Shown here in pieces: positions 1 through 7,652 of a stretch of 64,000 nucleotides of DNA (positions are counted from its first letter, which is position 1; each line of letters begins with the position of its first letter). Below the pieces are notes generated by a model that was not told the origin of the DNA, did no database searches, and saw only the letters and a list, made by a program, of their open reading frames with translations. Source of the DNA: Streptomyces venezuelae (lineage in GTDB: Bacteria > Actinomycetota > Actinomycetes > Streptomycetales > Streptomycetaceae); NCBI RefSeq assembly GCF_008642375.1, contig NZ_CP029194.1, positions 1,736,001 through 1,800,000 of the forward strand. Direction: 5' to 3'. The translations under genes and the position numbers were made by a program.

Positions 1-219
1 GCTGACGGTCGGGCCGTCGGGGACGGGCTCGGCCCAGCGGTAGTGCTCGGGCTCCTGGACCTGGCAGAAGTAGGGGGCGTTGAACACCTCCTGGAAGCCG
101 ATCACCTTGGCGCCCTGCCGGGCGGCCTCCCGGGCGTGCTCCTCATGTTTGGCGATCATGGATTCGGTGTCGCCGGTCCAGGTCGCCTGGACGAGCGCGG
201 CGCGTACGACGTCGGTCAT
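1..219 (-). CDS. Nitrilase-superfamily carbon-nitrogen hydrolase, N-terminal part only
   Basis: The gene reads leftward and runs off the window, so only the first 73 codons are present. The N-terminus (MTDVVRAALVQATWTGD) and the segment around ARQGAKVIGFQEVFNAPYF match nitrilase-fold amidases. The Glu in FQEVF is at the place of the first residue of the Glu-Lys-Cys triad; the Lys and Cys lie outside the window. The closest families I know are N-carbamoylputrescine amidase and beta-ureidopropionase, which remove a carbamoyl group in polyamine or pyrimidine breakdown. The start ATG at 219 has an AAGGAG ribosome binding site 7 nt upstream. The exact substrate cannot be settled from this fragment. 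Confidence 0.8.
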   Translation of the reverse strand, partial: MTDVVRAALVQATWTGDTESMIAKHEEHAREAARQGAKVIGFQEVFNAPYFCQVQEPEHYRWAEPVPDGPTVS

Positions 220-436
220 GAGCTGCTCCTTCGGCACGGCGTCAGAGAGCCTCTACGCCCGTAGACGCGGGGCGTAGGAGGAGAACGTAAGCCCCGTCAC
301 ACCCCGGAGCAAGACCACCGTCGCGAAGCGGCGGCGTCGATCATGTTTCATACCCGAGTGGTCCACGTCGGACACGTACCGACACGTACCCGCAAGTAAT
401 GACAAGCGCCGGTGGGGCGGCCGTCGCCGCTCCCCG
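220..436. other. Intergenic region with a short inverted repeat and a 10-bp tandem repeat
   Basis: This gap between two leftward genes holds a perfect 8-bp inverted repeat, CTACGCCC at 253-260 and GGGCGTAG at 270-277. It lies about 34 bp upstream of the amidohydrolase start, a plausible operator position. Further up, GACACGTACC occurs twice head to tail at 371-390. No coding potential is visible. Confidence 0.4.
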
Positions 437-1699
437 TCAGGCGCCCGCCAGACCCGCCAGGCCCGCCACGCGCAGGGCGTGCAGCAGGTCGCGCTCCCGC
501 GCGGCGGACACCGCGCGGGCCGCGCCGATGAGCCGGGGGACGAGCCCGCGCGGGTCCGCGACCGCGAGGCGGGCGGCGTCCTCGGGGGTCCGGACCCGGA
601 CGAAGGCGGTGAGCAGGGCGTGCGCCTCGCGGTCGTGGCCGTCGGCGCGCAGCGCGGCGCACGCCCCGGCGAGCTCCTCCACGGGGCGGGCCACGCCCTG
701 CCGGAGCAGCTGGTCGCAGTCGGCGGCCCGGCCCGCGTCGGCGAGGACCCCGGCGACGGCTGCGAGCCGGCCGGGCGGCAGCGAGGCCGCCTCCCAGAGC
801 AGGGTGGACCAGTCGGCGTGCAGCCCGGCCCGGTGCAGCTCCGCCGCGAGAGCGGGCAGCCGGTCCGGCGGACCGGTGAGCGCCTCGCAGAGCAGGGCGT
901 GCGCCTCGCCGCTACGGCCCTGGGCGCGGAGCCGCTGGAGGGCGTAGACGGCATTGGCGGCGGCACGCACGGCCTGTGCGGGGGCCGTCTCGCCCGAGGG
1001 GGCGGGGGCCTGGGCGGCGGCCGCGCCGGACTCGCCGCCACCCCCGAACCGCGCGCCCCGGGGGGCCGCTCCCCCCGTCGGCAGTGCGGGAACGGCCACC
1101 GCGGGCGTCGCCCCCTCGGCACTTTCCTCCAGCCAGGCGTACCGGGCGCCCCGGGGGCGGCGCTTGGCGGACGGGGGCGCCGCCGGGGCAGGTGCGGCCC
1201 CCGCGGTTCCGCCGAGGCGGGCCAGTCGCGCGGTCAGTTCGGTGACGCGGGCGGCGGCGCGGGCGTGGTCGTCGCGGATCCAGGCGAGGTCGCTCTCCAG
1301 GCCGGCCGCCTCCGCCGTCCCGGCGGCGGCGCGGAGCCGATCCCCCAGCTCGCGGGCGCGGGACTCGGCGTACCGGCGTTCGTGCTCCATCAGGTCGCGG
1401 CGTTCGGCAAGCGCGGCGGCCCCGCCGGGGCGCCGGTCGTGGGCGGTGGCCGCCGCCGCGTGCAGCGCCCGGCCCCGGCCGGCGAGCGGCCCGTCGGCCT
1501 GCTCCCCGGCGTCCTGGAGCAGCGACTCGACGACGTCCCAGGGCAGGATCTCCGCGCCGTCGAAGCAGGCCCGCAGCCCCTCAGGGTCGCGTTCGGCGAA
1601 GACGCCGTACCAGCCGGCGTCCGGCCGGAGACGGGAGGCGAGCTCCGTCAGCCATTGCGCGAAGTTCGCTACTTCCACCGGGAGTTGATGTACCGTCAT
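437..1699 (-). CDS. Conserved actinobacterial protein of unknown function
   Basis: I do not recognise an enzymatic domain in this 420-aa protein. Residues about 95-185 are rich in Glu/Arg/Ala and look like a coiled coil (RRDLMEHERRYAESRARELGDRL and following). A low-complexity Pro/Ala/Gly stretch follows at about 185-265. The C-terminal third consists of repeated helix pairs of the type LLxxALTGPPDRLPALAAELHRAGL, resembling TPR or PPR-like helical repeats. Streptomyces homologues are often labelled as resembling viral tegument UL36, which reflects composition rather than function. No signal peptide or membrane segment is visible. It stands alone between the amidohydrolase and a PPOX enzyme, so context gives no role. 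Confidence 0.7.
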   Translation of the reverse strand: MTVHQLPVEVANFAQWLTELASRLRPDAGWYGVFAERDPEGLRACFDGAEILPWDVVESLLQDAGEQADGPLAGRGRALHAAAATAHDRRPGGAAALAERRDLMEHERRYAESRARELGDRLRAAAGTAEAAGLESDLAWIRDDHARAAARVTELTARLARLGGTAGAAPAPAAPPSAKRRPRGARYAWLEESAEGATPAVAVPALPTGGAAPRGARFGGGGESGAAAAQAPAPSGETAPAQAVRAAANAVYALQRLRAQGRSGEAHALLCEALTGPPDRLPALAAELHRAGLHADWSTLLWEAASLPPGRLAAVAGVLADAGRAADCDQLLRQGVARPVEELAGACAALRADGHDREAHALLTAFVRVRTPEDAARLAVADPRGLVPRLIGAARAVSAARERDLLHALRVAGLAGLAGA

Positions 1700-1802
1700 G
1701 CGTTCCGCACCTGCCCCGCCGTCGACTGGAACCTTCCGGTCCGCGGGTATTGGACCGCAGTCGTGTTACGGGACGACTACGGTCCGTTTTCGGGCGGGTG
1801 CC

Positions 1803-2204
1803 TCACCCGGTGGATTCTCCGGCGCCGAGGCGCACGACGATCCCGGTGTGCGGACGCTTGCCGAGACGGACGATCATGGCCGGCACGTCGGTCAGCCAGT
1901 ACTGCCAGGTGTACTTGCGCGAGAGCAGGCCCCGGATCCGGCTCAGCTCCTCCCCCTCGACCAGCCGGCCCTCGCCGGTGAAGCGCGTCGCGCCCGCGGC
2001 GATGTTGCCGCGCACATCGCAGACGGCGACCTCGACCCGCGGGTCGTTCCGCAGCCGCTTGACCTTCCAGGAGTCGGTACGGGTCCACGCGTACAGCTCG
2101 GAGCCCTCCACCGCGTACCAGACGGGTGTCGCGACCCCCGTGCCGTTCTTGCGGAAGGTCGTCAGGCTCACGTAGCGGCCGCGCCGCAGTTCCTCGGGCA
2201 TCAT
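1803..2204 (-). CDS. PPOX-class F420-dependent oxidoreductase (split-barrel flavin fold)
   Basis: The 133-aa protein has the usual length and motifs of actinobacterial PPOX-class F420-dependent enzymes: YVSLTTFRKNGTGVATPVWYAVEG near the N-terminus, then TDSWKVKRLRNDPRVEVAVCD, then GxxxxGEGRLVEG. These small split-barrel dimers bind F420 or a flavin and reduce hydrophobic substrates, but the physiological substrate is unknown for most. The start ATG at 2204 lacks a ribosome binding site. A TAGGCT hexamer on the minus strand (2212-2217) ends 7 nt before it, so the mRNA is probably leaderless. That hexamer overlaps the stop codon of the upstream recombinase. Confidence 0.85.
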   Translation of the reverse strand: MMPEELRRGRYVSLTTFRKNGTGVATPVWYAVEGSELYAWTRTDSWKVKRLRNDPRVEVAVCDVRGNIAAGATRFTGEGRLVEGEELSRIRGLLSRKYTWQYWLTDVPAMIVRLGKRPHTGIVVRLGAGESTG

Positions 2205-2214
2205 GGGCGGGAGC

Positions 2215-3429
2215 CTAGGCCAGGGCCGCGGTCGGGCCGGGGTCGGGCCACGCGCAGGCCGGGGTCACGGTCGGGCCGGGGTCGGAGGCGTGGGCGAGGG
2301 TCTCATAGGCGACGAAGAGGTCGTCGGTGCCGCTCGGCCGCTGGCTCCGGGCGAGCTTCGCGGTCTGCGGGAGCTTCATGCCCAATCCGGCCTTCGAGGT
2401 GGCTGAGGGCTGCCTCGACGTCCGGGCCCATGGTCCGCTCGGCCTTTCCGCCGCAGAGCCACTTCGGGGCGGTCTCGCCGAGCTGGTAGCGGGCATGGAA
2501 CTCCACGGCCACGCCCAGCCGTTCGGCCTCCTCGCCGTCCGGTGCGACGGACCGGGGCGGGTCGGCGGCTCCGACGGCCGGGAGACCCTGGCTGCCGTCG
2601 AGCGGCTGGCAGCGGGCGGGGAGCTGTCGGTGCACGGCGGGGACGGCGCTGACGCGCAGGGGGTAGCCCTGGCCGCGCCGTACGGTCGCCCCTCGGTCGA
2701 GCGCGGCCCGCTCGGCGGGCTCCAGTTCGGCGTGCGGAGGAAGTCGGCGACTTCGCCCGGCATGTCTAGGGTGACCGGGGACTCCGGGGCGGGGGCGTCC
2801 TCCTCGGTGGCGGTGTGGTCGGGCAGAAGGTCGGCGACGGCCGTGCGGATCGCGCCGCGGCTGACCCGGTGGTCGCGGGCGAGGGCGGCGATGGAGCGGC
2901 CTTCCAGGTGCGCGGTGCGCACGTCGGCGGTCTTGCCGGCCGGGACGGCGGGGCCGCGTCCGCCTTTGCTGCCCTTGGCCTCGGCGGCGCGCAGTCCGTC
3001 GTAGGTCAGCTCGCGCTGAAGGTCGCGTTGGAGTTCGCCGGCGGCGGCGAGGGTCTGCACCATGAACTTCACGGCGGACAGCAGCTCGCCGGTGCGGGGG
3101 TGGCGGGCGGTGAGGTCCATCGCGGAGAACGCGCCGTCGTGGATGCGCAGCGCCACTTGGTCGCGGTGGAGGACGTCGAGCACGTCGAGGATGTGGCCGC
3201 TGCCGTGTACGAGGCGGAACATCTCGGAGATGTGCACGGTGTCGCCCGGCCGCGCGGAGGTGAGCAGTTCGCCGGACTTCGGGCGCTGGAGGGGGTGGCG
3301 GCGGCTGGAGGTGCCCGGGTCCTCCTCGAAGACGACCGGGTCCTCGATCCCGGCCTCGGCCAGGACGAGGTTCTGCCGGGCGGTGGACTGCTGGTCGGTC
3401 GATCCCCGCTTGTAGACCAGGTTCGCCAC
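2215..3429 (-). pseudogene. Serine recombinase (resolvase type) with two apparent compensating frameshifts
   Basis: Residues 1-160 resemble a small serine recombinase: VYKRGSTDQQSTARQNL carries the catalytic Arg/Ser region (Ser10), followed by GDTVHISEMFRLVHGSGHILDVLDVL and a helix-turn-helix around LEGRSIAALARDHRVSRGAI. The frame stays open for 404 codons. From about 2730 to about 2395, however, the natural-looking protein (ELEPAERAALDRGATVRRGQG and on to HARYQLGETAPKWLCGGKAER) lies in another minus-strand frame. The original frame then resumes with GMKLPQTAKLARSQRPSGT. I infer two small indels that cancel out, leaving about 110 scrambled residues. Function as a recombinase is doubtful; remnants of other mobile elements lie next to it. 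Confidence 0.55.
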
Positions 3430-3783
3430 CGAAGGGCCCCTTCCTTACGGAGGATCGGCCCCTTTCCGTCGTCAAACCCTGTCAGCGATCACCATCGGAT
3501 CTAATGGGATTCGCACCGCCTCGAACCCCCGGATTGCACGGGTTCATCGGACACGACGCCTCCGTGTCGTCAAACGATCGTTTACCGACAGGCCGGGCCG
3601 GCTGGATCCGCCCGCCCGGGTCCACTGTGCTTGACAGCGGACTGTCCGGGCGGGTCGGGCGGGTCGGGCGGTGGGAGGCTGCGGGTCGTGTCCGGGTTGA
3701 TCTCGGACAAGCTCACCGAACCAGCCGATGAGGGAAGCGATCTGGAGTGCGGGCACGCCCTCCTTCGCTGTGCGGGCCTTGTT
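3430..3783. other. Non-coding stretch upstream of the recombinase
   Basis: I see no convincing gene in these 354 bases. Reading frames exist on both strands but lack family motifs. The stretch contains a cluster of GGGCGGGTCGGGCGG-type short repeats near 3645-3675, and it leads into the first copy of the direct repeat at 3784. A Gln/Leu-rich minus-strand segment around 3700-3770 (PALQIASLIGWFGELVRDQPG) could be the end of a lost gene, but I cannot identify it. Confidence 0.35.
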
Positions 3784-3980
3784 GTGCCACCGACGGAATG
3801 GGCCTGCCCAGGTGACGAAACGCGGTCGACGGCCGGCCGGGCATCTCGGCTCTGCCTGCGCTCGCACCGCAGCTGGCTCCCGTGAGCGGTCATCACCCGG
3901 GATCGCGGACACAGCCGCGCGGGATCGACGCCTGGCGGAGGCCACGTTCCTGCTGGTCAGTCAATTCCGTCGGTTGCCCT
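3784..3980. repeat. Long direct repeat, copy 1 (~197 bp)
   Basis: This segment and 5057-5252 are near-identical and in the same orientation. Both begin GTGCCACCGACGGAATGGG and end GTCGGTTGCCCT. They differ by scattered substitutions and short indels, for example CTCGCACCGC here versus CTCCACCAC in the other copy. The two copies bracket the quinone oxidoreductase gene and its upstream region, and copy 1 runs into that gene's stop codon. Duplication of a block, or insertion of a unit by recombination between repeats, would both give this layout. Confidence 0.9.
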
Positions 3981-4950
3981 AGGGGATGACGAGTAGCTTG
4001 CCGGTGGTACGCCGAGCCTCCAGATCGCGGTGAGCTTGGGCGACCTCGGCGAGCGGGTACCGGGCCGTCACGGTGGTCTCAAGCACCTTGGTGCGCACCA
4101 ATTCAAGCACGTCGGCGGCGCGCCGGAGCAGCTCGGACCGATCGTCGATGAAGTGCCCGAGGCTTGGCCGGATCAGGGTCAGCGAACCGCCCTGGGCGAG
4201 CCGGATGGGGTCGAAGGGCGGCACTGCACCACTCGCGGCGCCGAAGAGCACCAGGTGGCCGCGGGTTCGCAGGCTGGCGAGGCTCGCCTCGAAGGTGTCC
4301 CTGCCGACGCCGTCGAAGACGACAGGCAGGCCCTGGCCGCCATGGAGCCGCTTCACCTCGGCCGCGAGATCGTCCACTGCAGAGTAGAGGATCACCTCGG
4401 CGGCCCCGGCGCGCCGCGCCAGCTCGGCCTTCTCCGGTGTCGAGGTCGTGCCGATCACTCTGCCGCCGAGATGGGTGATGAGCTGAGTCAGCACAAGCCC
4501 CATGCCGCCGGCAGCAGCGTGCACGAGCACCGTGTCGCCTGGCTGGACCGGGTAGGCGTCCTTGACGAGGTAGTGCGCCGTCATGCCCTGCAGCAGCACG
4601 GCGGCGGCGGCCTCGAAGTCGACGCCGTCGGGCAGGGGCACGAGCCGGGAGGAGTCCACGACGGCCTGCTCGGCATAGGTGCCGGGAATCTCCACCCAGC
4701 CGACCCGGTCTCCCACAGCGACGTGGGTGACGCCGGGTCCAACCTCGAGGACCGTGCCCGCGCCCTCAGTGCCCGGGGTGAAGGGCAGCGGGAGGGTGTA
4801 CCGGCCCTGGCGGTGGTATACGTCGAGGAAGTTGACGCCGGACGCGGCGACCTCCACGACCGCCTGGCCCGGGCCCGGCATCGGTTGATCAATGTCGACC
4901 AGTCGCAGCACCTCGGGACCGCCCACTTCGGAAACCTGAATCGCTCGCAT
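3979..4950 (-). CDS. qor: NADPH:quinone oxidoreductase, zeta-crystallin-like MDR family
   Basis: The 323-aa protein is full length for zinc-free medium-chain dehydrogenases of the quinone reductase group. MRAIQVSEVGGPEVL is the classic N-terminus. GVNFLDVYHRQGRY and PGTEGAGTV form the catalytic domain, and VLVHAAAGGMGLVLTQL carries the nucleotide-binding Gly-rich loop. It should reduce quinones or enones with NADPH in the cytoplasm. The gene is enclosed by two ~196-bp direct repeats; its TAG stop sits at the inner edge of copy 1, and about 106 bp separate its start from copy 2. The start ATG follows AGGAGGGGAT. Because it is intact amid degraded mobile DNA, it may have arrived as a unit. Confidence 0.92.
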   Translation of the reverse strand: MRAIQVSEVGGPEVLRLVDIDQPMPGPGQAVVEVAASGVNFLDVYHRQGRYTLPLPFTPGTEGAGTVLEVGPGVTHVAVGDRVGWVEIPGTYAEQAVVDSSRLVPLPDGVDFEAAAAVLLQGMTAHYLVKDAYPVQPGDTVLVHAAAGGMGLVLTQLITHLGGRVIGTTSTPEKAELARRAGAAEVILYSAVDDLAAEVKRLHGGQGLPVVFDGVGRDTFEASLASLRTRGHLVLFGAASGAVPPFDPIRLAQGGSLTLIRPSLGHFIDDRSELLRRAADVLELVRTKVLETTVTARYPLAEVAQAHRDLEARRTTGKLLVIP

Positions 4951-5056
4951 ATCCCCTCCTGAAACGGCTAACTTCCCTCACCAACTCCGGTCGTGGCGAT
5001 CCGATTCCCGCTCGCGGCGAGGTGTCGTGGCCGTCTCGTGCCCACGCGGGAGAAGC

Positions 5057-5252
5057 GTGCCACCGACGGAATGGGCCTGCCCAGGTGACGAAACGCGGTC
5101 GACGGCCGGCCGGGCATCACGGCTCTGCCTGCGCTCCACCACAGCTGGCTCCCGATAGCGGTCATCACCCGGGATCGCGGACACAGCCGCGCGGGATCGG
5201 CGCCTGGCGGAAGCCACGTTCCTGCAGGTCGGTCAGTTCCGTCGGTTGCCCT
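5057..5252. repeat. Long direct repeat, copy 2 (~196 bp)
   Basis: This is the second copy of the repeat at 3784-3980, in the same orientation, about 1.27 kb away start to start. It lies between the promoter side of the quinone oxidoreductase and the MFS remnant. I see no terminal inverted repeat at its ends, so it does not look like an insertion sequence by itself. Confidence 0.9.
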
Positions 5253-5280
5253 TGTTCATGCACATTGATCCGTGCAGCTC

Positions 5281-5527
5281 TACGCGTCCTGCCGCGCGGA
5301 TGCGGGCGCGGGTGCGTCGGCTTGAGGCTTGGGGGGCGGTGGGTTCGGGCAGGGCGCGGAAGAGGAGCCAGCTCAGGGCAGGCATGGCGATCAGGGGGGG
5401 TGAGGGCTGTCTTCAGGGAGGTGGAGTCGGCCAGGTGTCCCAGCAGGGGGCTGATGAGGCCGCCGATGCTGACGGTGAGGCCGAGGGTGACGCCGCTGGC
5501 GGTACCGATGCGGGAGGGCAGGTAAGG
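5281..5527 (-). pseudogene. C-terminal remnant of an MFS transporter
   Basis: On the minus strand YLPSRIGTASGVTLGLTVS is a typical late transmembrane segment of an MFS drug exporter of the fosmidomycin-resistance type. It is followed by GGLISPLLGHLADSTSLKTAL. The frame is then broken at a run of seven G (5394-5400 on the plus strand); in the next frame the protein continues naturally as LIAMPALSWLLFRALPEPTAP. The 5' part of the gene is absent, cut at the junction with the insertion-sequence remnant at 5541. This is clearly dead. Confidence 0.7.
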
Positions 5528-5540
5528 ACCAGGTCTCCTA

Positions 5541-5697
5541 GGCACTGTCCGGCGGATCAGGGTCGGAGCCATAGGCGGATCGCCGCGATGGTGATGGTGC
5601 CGTGGAAGACGAAGGCCCTCTTGTCGTAGCGGGTTGCGACGGCCCGGGAGTTCTTGAGCCGGTTGATCGTGCGCTCGACCTCGTTGCGGCGTTTGCA
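5541..5697 (-). mobile_element. IS5-type insertion sequence remnant (transposase C-terminus plus one end)
   Basis: The last 45 residues of the minus-strand frame (KRRNEVERTINRLKNSRAVA, then TRYDKRAFVFHGTITIAAI) are the typical end of a Streptomyces IS5/IS4-like transposase. They include the catalytic-Glu helix motif RRNEVERTINRLK. The likely element end follows the stop codon (GGCACTGTCCGGCGGATCAG, 5541-5560). The rest of the element is missing. The remnant is fused in frame to the Tn3-type fragment at about 5698. A similar end sequence recurs in the palindrome at 48264-48330. Confidence 0.7.
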
Positions 5698-6003
5698 GAC
5701 CGTCTGGCGCCGCTCGGTGTACCGCTCGACCACCGACGGGTCCTCGATGCCGAGCTGCACGGCCAGGTGCTCGATCACTGGCCACGGCACCGCGAGCGGG
5801 TCCTCCAGGAACAGGCCGACGTACCGCACCGTGCACATCTGGAGCGCGAACCCGAGCCGGTGATGCTCCGTCCGCCGCAGGGCGATCAGGTCCCGGTCCA
5901 CGTCGTCCAGGAAGAAGAACCGCTCCGGCTCGGGCCTCGTCGGCTCCTCAGCGAACGTCCCGTAGGCCTCGGCCTGCTCATCACTCAGAAATTCCACCGG
6001 CAC
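5698..6003 (-). mobile_element. Tn3-family transposase remnant (N-terminal DUF4158 region)
   Basis: Residues 1-102 of the 148-codon minus-strand frame (MPVEFLSDEQAEAYGTFAEE, then RFFFLDDVDRDLIALRRTEH and HRLGFALQMCTVRYVGLFLE) are the N-terminal DUF4158 domain of Tn3 transposases, which are normally about 1000 aa. The sequence breaks after ERYTERRQTV and continues in frame into the IS5-type tail, giving a chimeric ORF from 6003 to 5557. No Tn3 terminal repeat or resolvase partner is evident beside it. The ORF cannot encode a working transposase. Confidence 0.75.
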
Positions 6004-6112
6004 GAGCCGGACCGTAGCCAGGCCCGGACCAGGCCCGGAGCGGCGAGGAGGCGCTTCCGACGAAGGTGCACGGCTCCACGCTCGCCCCGGCCGTCGGGAC
6101 CCTCATCCGGTA

Positions 6113-6517
6113 CTACGCCACCGGGCTGTCCTGCTCGTACGAGGCCCGGGCCTCCGTGATGGCGGGGGCGTGGGCGCGGGCCCAGTCGCAGGCCGTGTCG
6201 AGCGGTCCGATGAGGGAGCGCCCGAGGGGGGTGAGGGCGTACTCGACGCGGGGCGGGTTCTCGTCGTGGACGGTCCGGGTGACGAAGCCGTTCCGCTCCA
6301 TGGAGCGGAGGGTCTCGGTGAGGACCTTGGGTGTGATCCAGTGCAGGGGCACGCGCAGTTCGGAGAAGCGCCGGGGTGTGCCGTCCTCCAGGCAGCGCAG
6401 GACCATGCCGGTCCACTTGTCGCCGACGCGGAAGGGCTGGGCCGGGCTCGCGGCGCAGTCGGGGTCGCCGAAGCGGGCGGGGTCCAACGGGGCGGCAGGA
6501 GTGGGCTGATCAGGCAT
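6113..6517 (-). CDS. HxlR-family winged-helix transcriptional regulator
   Basis: The 134-aa protein has the HxlR signature: a Cys-containing N-terminus, then VGDKWTGMVLRCLEDGTPRRF, FSELRVPLHWITPKVLTETL (recognition helix) and a wing at VEYALTPLGRSL. HxlR proteins are dimeric regulators, often sensing reactive electrophiles or redox state through the Cys, and they frequently control a divergent oxidoreductase, as here. The ATG at 6517 lies 7 nt from a TAGCGT minus-strand hexamer (6525-6530) with no ribosome binding site, so translation is probably leaderless. Confidence 0.9.
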   Translation of the reverse strand: MPDQPTPAAPLDPARFGDPDCAASPAQPFRVGDKWTGMVLRCLEDGTPRRFSELRVPLHWITPKVLTETLRSMERNGFVTRTVHDENPPRVEYALTPLGRSLIGPLDTACDWARAHAPAITEARASYEQDSPVA

Positions 6518-6578
6518 GGGGCCGACGCTAGCCCAGTACCGTTGAAGTAACCAGGTACCTCCGTTCTACGGTCCGGGC
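6518..6578. promoter_or_regulatory. Divergent promoter between HxlR regulator and NmrA-like gene
   Basis: The rightward promoter has TTGAAG (6542-6547) and TACGGT (6567-6572), the latter 6 nt before the ATG at 6579. The leftward one has TAGCGT (6525-6530), 7 nt before the regulator start. Both transcripts therefore look leaderless. AACCAGGTACC (6549-6559) is a partial palindrome between the two and could be the HxlR binding site. These are inferred from sequence only. Confidence 0.55.
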
Positions 6579-7277
6579 ATGGACATCGAGAACGGCAACA
6601 AGGCCGACAGCGGCAACCGCAACAGCATCCACAGCAAGAGCATCGCGATCTTCGGCGCCGGCGGGCGGGTCGGCCGGGCGGCCGTCGCGGAGGCGGTGGC
6701 CCGGGGCCACCGGGTGACGGCCGTGGTCCGCGACCCGGCCGCGTACCGCGATCTGGAGCGCGAAGGGGTCACGCTCGTACGGGGTGACGCGACGGACGCC
6801 GCCTCGGTAGCGGCGCTCGTGGCCGGCCACGACGCGGCGGTGCACGCGGCGGCCCGTCTGGACCTGCCCTCGGAGGAGTACTTCACGGCTGCGGCGAAGG
6901 CCCTGGTCGCGGGCCTGACCGAGGCGGGGGTGGTACGGCTGCTCACCCTCGGGATCGCGACGACGCTGGAGACCGCGCCCGGGGTGCGGCTCATGGACGC
7001 ACCCGAGTTCCCCGAGGCATGGCGCGCCTTCGCCCAGGGGCATGTGGCCGAGTTCGAGCTGCTGTCGGCCGAGGCGGGGGCGGAGCTCGACTGGCTGATG
7101 GTGGTGCCACCGCTGGACCTGAACGCGGAGGCGGAGCGGACCGGTGCGTACCGGACGGCCGTGGGCACGGTCGTCGAGGGGCCGGGCCGGATCGGGCACG
7201 CCGATCTGGCGCTCGCGCTCCTGGACGAGATCGAGCGCCCGCGCCACAGCCGGGTGCAGCTGGCCGTGTCCCTCTGA
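6579..7277 (+). CDS. NAD(P)-binding atypical SDR (NmrA/NAD(P)H epimerase-like)
   Basis: The 232-aa protein carries the Rossmann motif IAIFGAGGRVGRAAVAEAVA near residue 22. RGDATDAASVAALVAGHDAAVHAA follows, typical of atypical short-chain dehydrogenases of the NmrA/YwnB type. These either reduce small carbonyl compounds or sense NAD(P). The first ~20 residues (MDIENGNKADSGNRNSIHSK) are hydrophilic and outside the fold, so translation could also begin later. The gene is transcribed away from an HxlR regulator, which very probably controls it. The substrate is unknown. Confidence 0.85.
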   Translation: MDIENGNKADSGNRNSIHSKSIAIFGAGGRVGRAAVAEAVARGHRVTAVVRDPAAYRDLEREGVTLVRGDATDAASVAALVAGHDAAVHAAARLDLPSEEYFTAAAKALVAGLTEAGVVRLLTLGIATTLETAPGVRLMDAPEFPEAWRAFAQGHVAEFELLSAEAGAELDWLMVVPPLDLNAEAERTGAYRTAVGTVVEGPGRIGHADLALALLDEIERPRHSRVQLAVSL

Positions 7278-7316
7278 GACGCCGGCCCGGCCGGGCGCCG
7301 GCCAGGCCCGGCCCCG

Positions 7317-7652
7317 TCAGGCCGGGGCCGGGGCCAGGGCCGGAGCCGGGTGGGCGGACGGGACCGGGCCCGGATGCGGAGCCGGAGCCGGGGCCAGGGC
7401 CGGAGCCGGGGTCGGGGTGCAGAGCACCACGAGTTCGTCCATGGAGAGGCCGAGGACCCGGGCGAGGGCCGCGACGGTGAAGAAGGCCGGCGTAGGGGCC
7501 CGCCCGGTCTCGATCTTGCGGAGGGTCTCGGCGGACAGGCCGGCCGCGGCCGCGATCTCGACCATGGACCGCTCGCCGCGCGCCGAGCGCAGGAGGAGGC
7601 CCAGGCGTTCGCCGCGCTCGCGCTCTTCGGGGGTCAGGGGTGTGCGCACCAT
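7317..7652 (-). CDS. XRE-family helix-turn-helix regulator with Pro/Ala-rich tail
   Basis: Residues 1-78 form an XRE/lambda-repressor type domain: ERLGLLLRSARGERSMVEIA and then GLSAETLRKIETGRAPTPAF give the HTH, followed by ALARVLGLSMDELV. The last ~33 residues are nearly pure Pro/Ala/His (TPAPALAPAPAPHPGPVPS), encoded by a GGCCGGGGCC-type repetitive DNA tract. The gene diverges from methionine aminopeptidase with only 32 bp between starts. The ATG at 7652 lies 6 nt from TAGAAT (minus strand, 7659-7664) with no Shine-Dalgarno sequence, so the message is probably leaderless. It probably regulates itself and map through the central palindrome. Confidence 0.85.
   Translation of the reverse strand: MVRTPLTPEERERGERLGLLLRSARGERSMVEIAAAAGLSAETLRKIETGRAPTPAFFTVAALARVLGLSMDELVVLCTPTPAPALAPAPAPHPGPVPSAHPAPALAPAPA

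Noticed and set aside
3505..3560. tRNA-like or attachment-site-like sequence (TCGAACCCCCGGATTGCACGG) near the recombinase
   Set aside because: The T-loop-like GGTTCGA appears on the minus strand, but no acceptor stem, anticodon arm or CCA end can be drawn around it. No duplicated core was found on the far side of the mobile region.
7300..7420. GGCCGGGGCC-rich tract as a regulatory repeat
   Set aside because: It lies inside the coding sequence of the XRE regulator and encodes its Pro/Ala-rich tail, so codon repetition explains it.
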